A stretch of DNA of 64,000 bases from CALKWS01 sp051020515 (GTDB lineage: Bacteria > Actinomycetota > Actinomycetes > Actinomycetales > Beutenbergiaceae): contig NZ_CP194857.1 of the NCBI RefSeq assembly GCF_051020515.1, forward strand, positions 1,426,001 to 1,490,000, in the 5' to 3' direction. The translations under genes and the position numbers were made by a program. Under the pieces are notes generated by a model, which searched no databases, was not told the origin of the DNA, and saw only the letters and a program-made list of their open reading frames with translations. Positions 46,914 through 57,371 of the stretch are shown piece after piece. Positions within the stretch are counted from its first letter, which is position 1. Each line of letters opens with the position of its first letter.

Positions 46914-47705
46914 ACTCAGGCGCATTGATCCGGCCGGACCTGCCGATTCGGCTGCGCACAAGCGACCCGAAGCGCAACGACTTGCCGAGCAGATCATGGC
47001 GCACCCGGTTGAGCCTGCCACCATCCGGCGCCAAGGCTCCAGGCGCATCCTGCTGCTGGCAGGTGCAGCCGCCGCGGCGGTAGTTGGCGCGCTGGTCTTC
47101 GTCCCCGGGCTGACCGGTGACGATGCCTATGCCACGTGGACCGCAGTGCCCACGCCAGCTAGCGCTGATGTTAGTTCCGCCGCCGCCGAAGCCTGCAGTA
47201 TGTTGATGGGCGAGGTCAATGCAGCGGCTGAAAGTGCCTCTGGCAGTCCCACTGCGGTGCCCGGCAGCAGCGATGCGGAAATCGTCGAACAACGCGGGGT
47301 GTTCACCTACGTGGTGCTGCACCTGCCTCTGCTCGCGCGGGCTGCCTATTTGAGGGTGACCTTGAGGACCCAACCGCGTACTCCGGCTCGCTCATGCACG
47401 TCGGCAACTACGACGAGCCGGAGCCAGATGGGATCAGTGCAGCAGTCCTGACGAACAGCGAACACGACGGGGAGCACTTGGTCTTCATCAGTGCCCGATC
47501 CGGCCATCTGGTCCAAGGTGCTGAGTTGCACGTGCCCGGCACACCTGAACCCGTGCATGCCAGCATCGACGATGGAATTCTGGCAGCCTGGGTGCCTTCA
47601 TGGATATCTGACGCGCGGGACATCACCCTACGGCTGCACCTGGCTGACGGCTCCTCCGTCGACCTCGATCAGGAGCAGATTCATACTGCGGGACACGCAG
47701 ACTGA
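46897..47705 (+). CDS. membrane-anchored protein coupled to the sigma factor (frameshifted)
   Basis: About 268 aa. An N-terminal cytoplasmic part (MTYLDELRRIDPAGP, HKRPEAQRLAEQIMAHP) is followed by one transmembrane helix (ILLLAGAAAAAVVGALVFVPG) and an extracellular domain. The frame breaks in 47310-47345: VFTYVVLHLP continues as CLFEGDLEDPTAYSGSLMHVG in another frame, ending at 47705. The topology fits a sigma-factor-associated membrane sensor or anti-sigma factor, but no zinc-binding HxxxCxxC is present, so the anti-sigma role is only inferred from the operon. Confidence 0.65.
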
Positions 47706-47900
47706 TATGCGCGCCCAGCCGAGATCTTGTTCCGGCGCAGTGACGCGCGTCCAGTTTCAACGAGCCTGCTGATAGGTCAACGTTCCGCAGGCGGATGGAC
47801 AAATGGAACCTTGTCAATCTTCCCCGGCAGCCCGGCGTTGCTGCTATGTCGGGGGTATGCGGCATAGTGCAGGGCAACAGCGAGAGACGGAACCCAGCGC

Positions 47901-50900
47901 GTGACCGACCCCCAGAACCCCGACCAGGATGCCCCAGCCTCAACGGTGTTAGAAAGTGGTGCTTCATTGACTGCTGAGAGTCTTACCCCGGACGGGTTTC
48001 GGCACGAACTTCGATCTCTTGCGTCGTTGTTTCAGGTCGAGCGCCACGGCACCTACGTGGAGCACCTCGAGAGGGTTGTCGAGGACGTCAAGAATAGGAA
48101 CGTGGCATTGACGGGCCGGTACGGCACCGGCAAGTCCAGCGTCCTGGACGAGTTCGAGGATAGGCACCAAAGCAGGGTGCTACGGGTTACCATCACAACA
48201 CTTGGACCGGACCGCGATGGCGAGGGACTGACCAACCGGATCCAAAAAGAACTGGTCAAGCAGTTGATCTACCGGACCGAACCCGGCGAACTGCGCTCTT
48301 CACGCTTTGCCCGCACCGATCCCGATCCCATCGCTTCCAAGTACGCTTGGCTACAGACCGCCGTTGCCACAGCCGTGCTCGGGCTCTTCCTCGGCCTCGG
48401 CGGATGGTTGCCCGATGTCGCCGCCTTCCCTGACGACCTGTCGTGGACCTGGAGGTCGGTCGGCGCCATCCTGCTGTTCGTCCTAGCCTGGCTGCTGTTC
48501 TACGGCGCGGCGACCACTATCGCTTGGTGGCTTCGGATGGCAGCGGACAGCCGCATCATCACCAGCCTGTCGACGGCCGGGGCCTCGATCACGCTCGGGG
48601 AGCGCGACGACACCTACTTCGACACTTACCTCGACGAACTCGTCACGTATTTCGACCGGGGCAACGAGGACTACGTCATCCTCGAAGACCTCGACCGGTT
48701 TGACGACCCGGCTATCTTCGATTCGCTGCGCGAGCTGAACACTATCCTCAACGCCTCGCCGGGCCGAGGTGCGGCCGCGCCCGATCGGCAACTGTGCTTC
48801 ATCTACGCCATCAAGGACAGCCTGTTCGAGCGGCTCGTCGAGCCTGAGCCCGAGGAGAAGGACGACCGCGGGAAGGCAGAAGCAGAGAGCCGAGCAGACG
48901 ACGAGAAGACAGCCAGGCCTTGCGAGAACGCCGAGGACCGGACCAAGGTGCAGCGTGAAGTCCTAGCCGAGAGAGCGAACAGAACCAAGTTCTTCGACGT
49001 CGTCATCCCGATGGTTCCGTTCCTGTCGCACCGCAACGCCCGCGACGTCCTAGAAGGGGAGCTGGCCAAGCGCAGCATCCCCACCGGCACCGTGTCGCGG
49101 GCTCTGCTATCGCTGGTGGCTCGATACGTCACCGACATGCGTTTGCTGCTGAACATCCTCAACGAGTTCACCGTGTACGCCCAGCGGCTGTTGTGGGTCA
49201 ATCATCCGGCCCCCGAACTGACTGGGGACCGGCTCTTCGCCCTGGTGGTGTACAAAAACTTTCGCCTGGCCGACTTCGAGGCCGTCCCTACACGCAAGAG
49301 CGCGCTCGACGACCTGGACCGTGCCCATCGACGCTGGTCCGTCACGCCGTCTCTACCCGTCAGGTTGAGCGCCTGCAGGCCCGCGAGTCGGTCACCGAGG
49401 CCGGGCAGAGCGCGCTCGCCGATCGCTTGGGCCGCGAACTGGTGCTCGTGTCCCGAGGTGTCCTGCTTGCAAACCAATCTAATCTCAGAGAGCCAGTTCG
49501 CTACCGAGTCGGCACCGAGCACTTCGATGTGTCTAAGGTGGGCACCATCGCGTTCTGGGAAGCGGTGGCGCAGAATCATAGCATCACCGTCGAACCGTTC
49601 AACGGGAGGCGGCCCCACCCGGGCGGCGCCAAGGAAATCAACGAGACAGCACTGCAGAGTTGGTTCCCCGACGCCTTCACAGAGGGGGTCTGGCCGACCG
49701 AACGGAACACCGCCGCCCATCGCCGAATCGAGCTCCTCACCCAAGAGATCGACTTCCTTCGCGGGGCCGGGTACACCGACCTGTTGGAACGCCCCGAGTT
49801 CACTGACAAGCAAGGCTTGACGTTTTCCGTTCTCCTGGAGGAGACGCTCCTGACTTCCGACATCGCCAGGGAACTCGTGCGCAAGGGATACATCAACCGG
49901 AACTTCGCGACCTACTCGGCCGCCTTCTACGGCACCTTCGCAGGCATCGACGCCGAGACCTTCTACTACCGCGGCGTCCAACCCAACGAGATGCTGCTCG
50001 ACCACCGTTTCGCGAGCGAGCACTCCCTGCGCAACCTGCTCGAGCAGCTCGACGACACCGAACCCGACTTCTACCGCACCGTCAGCGCCCTCAACCCGCA
50101 GATCGTCACGTACCTCCTCGAGCACCGCTCAGATAGGGCCTGCAAGATCGCCGGCTTCCTGGCGTCGCACTTCGACGACAACGCCCGCGAGTTTCTGGCC
50201 ACGTACCTCGCCGAAGACCGCGCCCCCCACGCCACGCTCGTCGGTCTGCTCGCCGCGCATCCCTGGCCTAGCCTCTTCGACTATCTGGCCTCCGACGCCG
50301 TCCCCGACACGCTTCGGCTGGGGCTGGTCAGCACCGCCCTGACGACCGCCACCGGCGTGGTCGACTTTGCTCTGGGCGACGGTATCCGCGGCTACATCGC
50401 GAACCACTACGCCGAGATCGGGGCTTTCACCGAGAAGCAGAGCCAGCAGCGCGCGGAGGTCGTCAAGGACTTCGCCCGCGAGTGCGACGTGCAGGTCGAG
50501 GACCTGACCGGTGTCGCGCAGCCGCTACGAGGCCTTCTGGTCGCCGCGCAGATGTACGTCCTGACAGCCAAGAACCTCCGGGCCGCCCTTGGAGTTACAG
50601 GACCAGTGTCGCTCGACGTAGTCGGAAAGAACGAGGGCGTCAACATACGCTGCCTCACCGACGTCAGCGCCTACCTGCAAGCCGTCGACGAGGACCCCGC
50701 CACCCCGTTCGCCGTCGAGGAACCCGAGACCTTGCTGGCGTTGCTCACCGGAGACCATGAATGGTCCACCAGCCTGCTGAACTCTACCCTGGACCGCAGC
50801 AGCCCCGGCAGCGCCCTCAAGGACCTCTCGAGTCCCGCAGGCCACCTGGAAACCGCTGGCTGCGCGCCACCGGTTCGCCCTCACTGTCCCCAACTTGACC

Positions 50901-51725
50901 GAGTATATTGAGCACTTCGCCGTCGACGCGGAACTGGCAGGCCACCTGACCGCCCAGGGAGCCGCAATCCAGACCCATGGTGGGCCCTCCGACGACGTCG
51001 ACGAGGCGTCTGGGCCGCTGCGGGCATCGCTGGCGCTGAGACTGCTCAATGCCCACGAAGAGCTCGAGGCGGCACATCGGGCCGACTTGGCCATTCAGTT
51101 GGGCGTCGGGCCGTCCGACCTACCGCTCGGTGAACTCGAGCCAGCCCCAGACGACCTGTTCGCCGAGATGCTCGACCGCGGCCTATTGAATATCGGCGAG
51201 GAGGCATTCGACCGGTTCGCCACCGCGGGGTGGATGTCCCTTTCCCAGGCGCTTGCCCGCCACATCGAGCTCCGACAGTTCGTGAGCGCATCGCGGATGA
51301 GTGAGGCACTTACTCAAGGGTTGCTCGAGGACGACAAGGCGGCTTCGGGGCTCCACGACCGGGTCTTTGCCGACTTCGACAACTTCATCGCCCCGTCCTC
51401 GCAGGAGGTCGGGCTCCACCGCGCTGCAGCACGTAGAGCCGTGAAGCGTGGGGAGAAGTTGAGCATTGCCCGCATCAGCCGGATCGCCAATGTTGCCCCT
51501 GATCAGGACACCGTCATTCCCCTGCTTACTGCCCATCAGGGACTCGACGGGGCCCGACTGGTCGAGATCTTGACCAAGTTGGGAGCGCCATACGACAAAC
51601 TCCAGACAGCGGACGAGGAGGGCGACGTGCCGGCGGGGGACGCCGCCGCGACGTTGTTCAACCGGCTCGCCGCGACAGACAGGGTCAAGCTTATGAAGAA
51701 GAGGACGCGGTTCAAGGTCCTCTAA
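47901..51725 (+). CDS. YobI/KAP-like membrane-inserted P-loop NTPase, about 1,274 aa (two frameshifts)
   Basis: Walker A GRYGTGKS (residues 72-79), then two transmembrane helices (about 150-170 and 187-210) inserted before Walker B VILEDLDRFDD (259-269). This is the KAP/YobI topology, where a cytoplasmic NTPase is stapled to the membrane. A charged Lys/Glu-rich segment (about 315-350) and NRTKFFDVVIPMVPFLSHRNARD follow, then a long helical C-terminal region of about 800 residues without recognised domain. Breaks: about 49335 (AHR to LVRHAVSTRQ) and about 50829 (one base missing; DLS to RVPQATWK). Starts GTG 47901. Related NTPases occur in defence and mobile loci; the role here is inferred. 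Confidence 0.8.
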
Positions 51726-51843
51726 CAGGACCACCCGCGCGTGCTGGTGGTCCTGCCGGAATTTCCCGCGCGGCGAGTAGAGAAACTCAGCTACTGCTAT
51801 CCGTGCTGAGAGGGCGGCTACGGAGGCATGCCTCGCCCCGACA

Positions 51844-51877
51844 TGGTGGGCAGGAGGCAGTTGGTGGGCAGGAGGCA
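51844..51877. repeat. Two-copy tandem repeat, 16-nt unit
   Basis: TGGTGGGCAGGAGGCA at 51844-51859 and again at 51862-51877 (period 18). It sits 120 bp downstream of the NTPase stop. Could be a tandem duplication or a binding site; the region 51726-52020 holds nothing else I recognise. Confidence 0.5.
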
Positions 51878-52020
51878 ACTAGTGGTCGATCGCCCGCAAG
51901 GGTACGTTGCGCCGCGGCGGACAGCGTGCGGCCTGGTGCCGGGCTGAGCGCGACCTGGGGCCCATCCCGCTAGTGGATCCTCCATCGAGACAGCGCGATC
52001 GGTGGGCGCCTTCGTGGAAG

Positions 52021-52506
52021 ATGGGACGTATGGCTGCCGTGACTCGTCTCTTGACCGTCGTAGACATCGACGACAGAGCCGTTCCCCCTGTCTCGCTCGC
52101 CGACGGGCCGATATTGGATGGCTCCGAGCCGGGGTGGGCACCGGTTAGGCAAGAAGTTCATCCTGAAGATCCGCGAGTGATGTCACTCTCGGCCTTGTTC
52201 ATGGCCGTCCTCGACGACGGTCGCCGCCTCACCGTGCTCGATGATCGGGGTTGGACCGAAAGCGGACCACCCAACATTTGGCGCCATACGTCCGTCGAAT
52301 CGATCACGGCGCAGGCTCGTACGGTAGTCGGTCCGGACGAGCCGCCCGAGGGCCACTCCGAGGAGGCCTCGGCGACCGACCATTGGGAGTACCTCGCGGG
52401 CATTCTTGACCAGCAGGGCGTCCAGATTGCTGCCGGAGAGCTCGAGCATCTGCCCCATGACGTCGAGCTCACCGAGCGGCTACGCATCCGTCTGAGCAAC
52501 GCCTGA
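52021..52506 (+). CDS. hypothetical protein downstream of the YobI-like NTPase
   Basis: 161 aa from ATG 52021 (ATG 52030 possible). Acidic. The middle (LFMAVLDDGRRLTVLDDRGWTES) looks like a small beta-domain, and the C-terminal part is helical and acidic (DHWEYLAGILDQQGVQIAAGELEHLPHDVELTERL, split over residues about 119-153). I do not recognise a family. Same strand as the NTPase but 295 bp away, so co-transcription is possible, not shown. It could be a small accessory or immunity-like partner. Confidence 0.5.
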   Translation: MGRMAAVTRLLTVVDIDDRAVPPVSLADGPILDGSEPGWAPVRQEVHPEDPRVMSLSALFMAVLDDGRRLTVLDDRGWTESGPPNIWRHTSVESITAQARTVVGPDEPPEGHSEEASATDHWEYLAGILDQQGVQIAAGELEHLPHDVELTERLRIRLSNA

Positions 52507-52640
52507 CGTTCTGCCGGGGAGCAACGTGCCGACGGATCTCGATCAACGCGTCACGAGGGCCGGACACGCCGCCCCGCAGCACGAGCAGATCGGCAAGCAT
52601 GATGGTGGCGTCCCGCTGGAGATCGGCTACGGGACGGCTC

Positions 52641-53195
52641 TCACCTCTGGTCTGGGCTCGACTGCTCATCGAGGACACTACGGACGAATTTCGCCTTCCC
52701 CGCCGTGTACGCCTCACGGTCCGTGGTGTGTTCCGTGGCCAATGTCCGTTTCAGCTCCGCGTAGCGATGCATGAGCACCGGATCAGCGCGCAGCGCATCG
52801 CGGAACGCCAGCTGCTCGGCCCAGCGCGGGCTGTTGGCCGGCAGAAGGTGTAGGTGCGCTGCACGGTGGTCGTCGATCACCTGGACCAGGAAGCGACGCC
52901 ACGGCCTGGCGTCGAGTTCGGCGGGGACGAGGTGCCAACCATCAGGGGACAGGGCTTGTGCTACAGCGTCCGCACAACCGAGGTCGACTACCGCTGCCTG
53001 CACGTCGATCACCGGCTTGGCTGCCAGGCCGGGCACGGCCGTCGAGCCGACGTGTTGCGTCGGGGCAACCAGCCAGCAGGCCAGCACGATCTCCAGCTCC
53101 CGACACAGTTGCGCTCCGCGTCGCTGCCACTGCTCATCGGGTGGGTGTACATGTATCTGCTTCGTCGCCCACGTTGGCCACTGGCTCATGAGCAC
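52641..53195 (-). CDS. GrpB family protein
   Basis: 184 aa (ATG 53195, or MSQW at 53189). GrpB nucleotidyltransferase-like fold: IHVHPPDEQWQRRGAQL at the start, then the motif HVGSTAVPGLAAKPVIDVQAAV with the G-S and D-x-Q residues, and HLHLLPANSPRWAEQLAFRDAL. Widespread accessory protein with a putative minimal nucleotidyltransferase fold; function not established. Intact. Confidence 0.9.
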   Translation of the reverse strand: MLMSQWPTWATKQIHVHPPDEQWQRRGAQLCRELEIVLACWLVAPTQHVGSTAVPGLAAKPVIDVQAAVVDLGCADAVAQALSPDGWHLVPAELDARPWRRFLVQVIDDHRAAHLHLLPANSPRWAEQLAFRDALRADPVLMHRYAELKRTLATEHTTDREAYTAGKAKFVRSVLDEQSSPDQR

Positions 53196-53653
53196 ATCGT
53201 CCCATTCACCGATCGTCTTTCGGGACGCTCAGGGCGACCTGACGGATCGGCCGGCACATCGGGCCCATGGCTCAGCAGCCTTGCTCGCGTGGAGGAAAGC
53301 CACCTGCGTGCTGTAGCCGAGGACCTCGAACGAGCGAGGACGGGCATTCGAGGACGAGCTCACCGATGGCTCGGTTGCGGGCGCTGAGGGGTTGACGCCC
53401 AGGTCGCGCAGCCGCTCTATGACGGTGTTGGGGTGCAGGTGATGGCCGGCCAGTGTGCTGGGGAGGCTTGCAGAGTTGATTCCTCTGATCCAATACTCAG
53501 GCCACCTCGTGACGTCATCTGGATTACAGGCCGGGTGTCCATGCAGGTGGCCACTAGACACTGGGTCTGGCGCTGATCGGGGGGGCGACTATCTGGTGCC
53601 TGGGGGCCGCGCGGTATTGACAGGCCCGGGTTGATCTAGTCAGCGGCTCGTGG
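53196..53653. other. Intergenic region with one weak minus-strand ORF
   Basis: 458 bp. A 110-codon minus-strand frame (53229-53561) contains HPNTVIERLRDLGV, vaguely HTH-like, but has no good ribosome-binding site and a low-complexity tail. I do not call it a gene. Confidence 0.35.
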
Positions 53654-54322
53654 TCAGGACGGACGGGGGGTTGTGCCGCTGCCTTGTCGGCCCTTACGCA
53701 GCCCGATTTCGTATGCGGTGAAGGCGATCAGCGTCACCGTGATCAATGGGAGGACAAACCATGCCATCACGGCGGTAAGTCCTTCCAGTGCGTCGTGTGC
53801 GGTGGCAGCCAGGATGAGATACCCGAGGTAAACCAGATACAGGGCTACGAACAGGGCGCCTTCCCATCGCGCCACCGTGAAGCCGGTGAAGGCTACGGGC
53901 AGCAAGGCGATCGCGGCCGCCAACATTACCGGGATATCGAAGGCCAGGGCGGCGCTGGATACGGGAATGCCCTCGAGGGAGATCATGGCTGGCAACCCGA
54001 GCACGACTCCGATGTTGAAGAGGTTGCTGCCGACCACGTTGCCAATCGCCAAGTCACGTTCGCCACGGCGCACGGCGATGAGGGAAGTCGCCAGCTCAGG
54101 CAGAGATGTGCCGATGGCCACGACGGTTAAACCGACCACTAGGCTGCTCACCCCGAGCGTGGTGGCGGTGTTCACCGCGCCCTCGACGAGGAGCGTGGCC
54201 CCGGTTACCAGGAGAGCAACTCCGAACACCACGAGCAGAATCGACTTTCCGCTCGAGGCCACAGGCAGTTTCTGGGCCTGGGCGGAGGTGCCGATACCCG
54301 GGGAACCCTCAGCCAGCTGCAT
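53654..54322 (-). CDS. Na+/Ca2+-type antiporter, C-terminal half (split from 54309-54797)
   Basis: 222 aa. About five hydrophobic helices with the second alpha-repeat TVVAIGTSLPELATSLIAV and NVVGSNLFNIGVVLG, the ion-binding motif of the CaxA/YrbG exchanger family. It begins with a linker (MQLAEGSPGIGTSAQAQ) whose ATG overlaps the end of the N-terminal half by 14 bp. A full exchanger needs both halves. Either one gene with a frameshift in the linker at about 54309-54322, or a genuinely split two-subunit exchanger. The C-terminus adds two more hydrophobic helices. Confidence 0.75.
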   Translation of the reverse strand: MQLAEGSPGIGTSAQAQKLPVASSGKSILLVVFGVALLVTGATLLVEGAVNTATTLGVSSLVVGLTVVAIGTSLPELATSLIAVRRGERDLAIGNVVGSNLFNIGVVLGLPAMISLEGIPVSSAALAFDIPVMLAAAIALLPVAFTGFTVARWEGALFVALYLVYLGYLILAATAHDALEGLTAVMAWFVLPLITVTLIAFTAYEIGLRKGRQGSGTTPRPS

Positions 54323-54797
54323 AAACAGGGGCCTTGGACTGTGTCCTTCTGCGGCCGATGGTGACGGTCAGCACGGTGTGAGCGACCACGGCACCGAACA
54401 GGATTAGCCCGTCTACCGCGCTGATCACCCCGTCGAGGCAGACCAGCACCAGCGCCGCGGACAGAGAAAGCATCAGGGGGAGATCAAAGCGCACCAACCG
54501 TTGTGTCGCGGCCAGCGGTAGAACTAGAGCGGAGAGGCCGAGAATGAGCAAGACGTTAGCAATGTTGCTGCCGACCACATTGCCCACCGCCAGTCCGGGT
54601 TCGTCGCGCAGGACCGCACCGATACTCACCGAAAGCTCGGGCGCCGACGTGGCCGCCGAGACCACGGTGAGCCCGACCACCAGGGAGGAAACCCCCGCTC
54701 GACGAGCCAAGGCGGAGGCCCCTCGCACCAGTACCTCCCCGCCCAGCACCAGCAGCACCAACCCGACAATGATCCGCCCCAGGTCTAGAAGGTCCAT
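54309..54797 (-). CDS. Na+/Ca2+-type antiporter, N-terminal half
   Basis: 162 aa from ATG 54797. About five helices with the first alpha-repeat TVVSAATSAPELSVSIGAV and NVVGSNIANVLLILG, the partner of the second repeat in the next gene. It ends GRRRTQSKAPVYAAG, overlapping the next ATG. The frame is open upstream to 55190, but that part reads into a transposase scrap, so 54797 is the sensible start. Confidence 0.75.
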   Translation of the reverse strand: MDLLDLGRIIVGLVLLVLGGEVLVRGASALARRAGVSSLVVGLTVVSAATSAPELSVSIGAVLRDEPGLAVGNVVGSNIANVLLILGLSALVLPLAATQRLVRFDLPLMLSLSAALVLVCLDGVISAVDGLILFGAVVAHTVLTVTIGRRRTQSKAPVYAAG

Positions 54798-54869
54798 AAG
54801 TAGGAGTGTAAGGATCACAACCCGAGTCGCGATGAGCACTCCATCGACCCGGTTGAGCACCCGCATGAG

Positions 54870-55030
54870 GATCGGGATCTGGGACTTCAGCAGTGTCCCG
54901 GGCGTGGTGTGCGAGCGGCCCCCCGGGAGCATCCTGGCCCGCTCGGGCGCCAACCGCCGGTCGATCGTGGCCGCGCTCATCCGGGAGAGCAACTCAGCCT
55001 TGGCGACACCTCGGGGCTGTTCCCGAACAC
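54870..55030 (-). pseudogene. Transposase remnant (integrase-core IS)
   Basis: About 53 codons reading REQPRGVAKAELLSRMSAATIDRRLAPE, split here for length, then GRSHTTPGTLLKSQIPI. This is the linker region that precedes the DDE catalytic domain in integrase-type transposases (typically followed by RTWADWD). The rest of the element is absent. It lies between the antiporter and the DUF4209 gene, evidence of past mobile-element traffic. Confidence 0.65.
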
Positions 55031-55065
55031 GGTGGTTCGGGGAGCACAAGGGCATCCCCGCACGG

Positions 55066-56958
55066 TCACGCTCCGCGTGAAGATCGGTCGCCGGACTCCT
55101 CTCCGATGTCCTTGAGCTCGTACGGCGCGAGCACCATGTGGAGGCACAACCACCAGGTGTAGACGCTGGCTGCTCCCCACAGGGCTGCATCGGTCACGAG
55201 TCCGTGGGCGATCTCGTTGCGCAAGTTCGGCCCGACCTGTTCGAGCAGCACCGACTGCAACTCGAAGGCGAGGTTTTCACCCAAGAACACCTTCGACTCA
55301 GGCATCTCGAGAAGCGAGCCGAGCGCCTTTTCGGTCTCAACTCCGTTGTCGCCGATGTTGAGCGTATGGAGACCTTGAGCCTTGAGCCGCAGTCGCACCA
55401 TCTGCTCGATCTGCGGCACCAGGAGCGACAGCGCCGAGGGCATATCGCCGTTGAGTCCGTGCCAGATGCCTCGCGCCCACAGGCCGGCATGGCGAATGGG
55501 AACCGTCGGGGACTCCCGGCACACTGATTCCACGAACGCCAGGTCAAATCGGTGCTCGGTGCTGATGACCTCGAGCGCCGGTGCAATGAGAGTTTGGACG
55601 ACGAGCCCGATCCGATGATGGTTGCGGCTCACCAACTCGTCGATGATTTCCTGTTCAGACGGCTCAGATGCGGGGTCACCCGCCCCAACGCTGACCTTGC
55701 GTCCGTCCCCGCTCATCGTGGACCTAGTCAGCAGCCGGAGGATGCCGTTCGCAAGGTGTTTGCGTGCAGACTCCGTCTGCTCATCGAGGTCGAACAGCGT
55801 CGCAATTCGGGAAAGGGCGAGCAGGGCCGCGGGACGCTCCAAGCCCGATACTCGGTTCTGAGCCTTCTTCACGAACTCATAGATCTCGATCGGTTCTCGC
55901 TCGAGCGGGCTCATCTCCTCGAGCGAGAGTTCGCGCAGTTCCCGCAGCCATTGTTGTCGCTGGCTGATCACCTCTTCAAGCCCATGGGCAGTGCGGTACT
56001 TGCGCGGCAACAACCGCAGCGCTTCGAGTGACTTCTCCAGCGGCCCGCTTGCACCGAGCGCGGAGCGCTCCCTCGCCATCCGCATCTCGGCTTCCGTCGC
56101 GTACGAGTCGGCAACCAGGGCCTGGCACCGGCAGGCGCCCTCATCACGCTGGCCGCGGTTCCACCATGCGGACGCTTCGCGCAGGAGCGCACGCTCGGCC
56201 CGGCTTCCTCGTGTTGTGTGTGTCGCGAACTCCTCCAACCGCTCTCCCAGGGCACGCGCCTGTTCGGGGGTGGTCTTGCCAGCACCCCGAAGGACCTCGG
56301 ACACTTGTGCCTGGAGGTAACCGTTGCCCCCGTCGCCAGCGAGGAAGGCCACCAACGTGGACGTGAGTTTCTCCAACACGGCCGCGCCTGGCTTGCCTTG
56401 CCGTCGTGCCAGTTCCACGACCCGGCGGTAGCTGTCATGTCCAGAGCGTACCCACGCATCCCAGGTCAGCGGCACCGCCAGGTATGCATCGGCGGCCATG
56501 AGCGCCACCGTCGGATCGCGAGGGAACCGGTAGGTCCACACAACGTCGGCGATCCTGGCGCGCAGCACCACCGGCTCGATGATAGGGAGTGCCTGTGCGA
56601 GGAGCGTCAGTTCGGCTGCGTCGAGGTCGCTGGGAACAACCGTGCGCGATCCGCCTGACTCCATGGCCGGAGAGAACGGCTCGTCCCAAGAATCCGGGTT
56701 GAGCATCGCCGAGGTGGCACGCGCCATGGCAGTCAGCGTGCGTGATCGTACCGAGGAGCTGCCCTCGCTCTCGTGGGCGCGTTGCGCCAGATCTGCGAGC
56801 AGACAGTGCAGCACCTCCGCAGCCTCGAAGACGGCGACATCCTCGCTCTGGCTCACAGCCTCCCACCAGGAAGCATCGGGCACCTCATCTGCCGCCTCCT
56901 CGGCCTGGCAGGAAGTGCTGGATGCTGGCGGGGTCGTCGAGTCATCGTCGTTGGCCAT
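55066..56958 (-). CDS. DUF4209-type protein with C-terminal Rx4H (HEPN-like) motif
   Basis: 630 aa, mostly helical, no membrane segment or signal. The N-terminal two-thirds resemble helical repeats (RARIADVVWTYRFPRDPTVALMAADAYLA; later ARALGERLEEFATHT). The C-terminal domain ends with GPNLRNEIAHGLV, whose R580-x4-H585-G forms the RNxxxHG motif conserved in DUF4209 and matching the Rx4-6H active site of HEPN ribonucleases. A neighbour of a membrane-anchored protein at 57372-57938 and of a transposase scrap. Likely an RNA-targeting defence or stress effector, by inference. Intact. Confidence 0.75.
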   Translation of the reverse strand: MANDDDSTTPPASSTSCQAEEAADEVPDASWWEAVSQSEDVAVFEAAEVLHCLLADLAQRAHESEGSSSVRSRTLTAMARATSAMLNPDSWDEPFSPAMESGGSRTVVPSDLDAAELTLLAQALPIIEPVVLRARIADVVWTYRFPRDPTVALMAADAYLAVPLTWDAWVRSGHDSYRRVVELARRQGKPGAAVLEKLTSTLVAFLAGDGGNGYLQAQVSEVLRGAGKTTPEQARALGERLEEFATHTTRGSRAERALLREASAWWNRGQRDEGACRCQALVADSYATEAEMRMARERSALGASGPLEKSLEALRLLPRKYRTAHGLEEVISQRQQWLRELRELSLEEMSPLEREPIEIYEFVKKAQNRVSGLERPAALLALSRIATLFDLDEQTESARKHLANGILRLLTRSTMSGDGRKVSVGAGDPASEPSEQEIIDELVSRNHHRIGLVVQTLIAPALEVISTEHRFDLAFVESVCRESPTVPIRHAGLWARGIWHGLNGDMPSALSLLVPQIEQMVRLRLKAQGLHTLNIGDNGVETEKALGSLLEMPESKVFLGENLAFELQSVLLEQVGPNLRNEIAHGLVTDAALWGAASVYTWWLCLHMVLAPYELKDIGEESGDRSSRGA

Positions 56959-57371
56959 GCCTCAACCCTAGGCAAGGCGCGGCACGAATACGGCGCGGCC
57001 GGCGGGCCATGCGCGAGGTGCCGAACAACCTCGGCGCGAGCAGCATGATCGGCCTACGGGACGTCAGTCAGCGCCAGCGCCTAGCGACGGCCAGGGTCGG
57101 GACGGACTGCTGCACGCGTCCTCAGGGTCGGCGGGCTCATAGCCGGTCACTGCCAGGTCCTCTTGCCAGGCCCTCATCGATGTCGGCTTGAGATCGTCGC
57201 TCTCGGACGAGTTCCGGGTGAACCAGAGAGCCCCCGCGATGCTGTCTGCAATCAGACGAACGCTTCCAACCCGCGAATGACCCAAGACATTATCGCGACC
57301 CCCTGCGCGCTGCTGCGACACTTACTCAGGGAGACTAATCGCGAGGACTGACTCTGACCATCGAAGCGGCG
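56959..57371. other. Intergenic region with a possible degraded minus-strand ORF
   Basis: 413 bp between the DUF4209 gene and the next minus-strand gene. An 85-codon frame (57064-57321, minus) is open but shows no family features; it could be a decayed gene. No hairpin of note. Confidence 0.4.

Noticed and set aside
53229..53561. Minus-strand 110-codon ORF with an HTH-like stretch
   Set aside because: Weak similarity by eye only, no ribosome-binding site, Ser/Pro-rich tail; not enough to call a gene.
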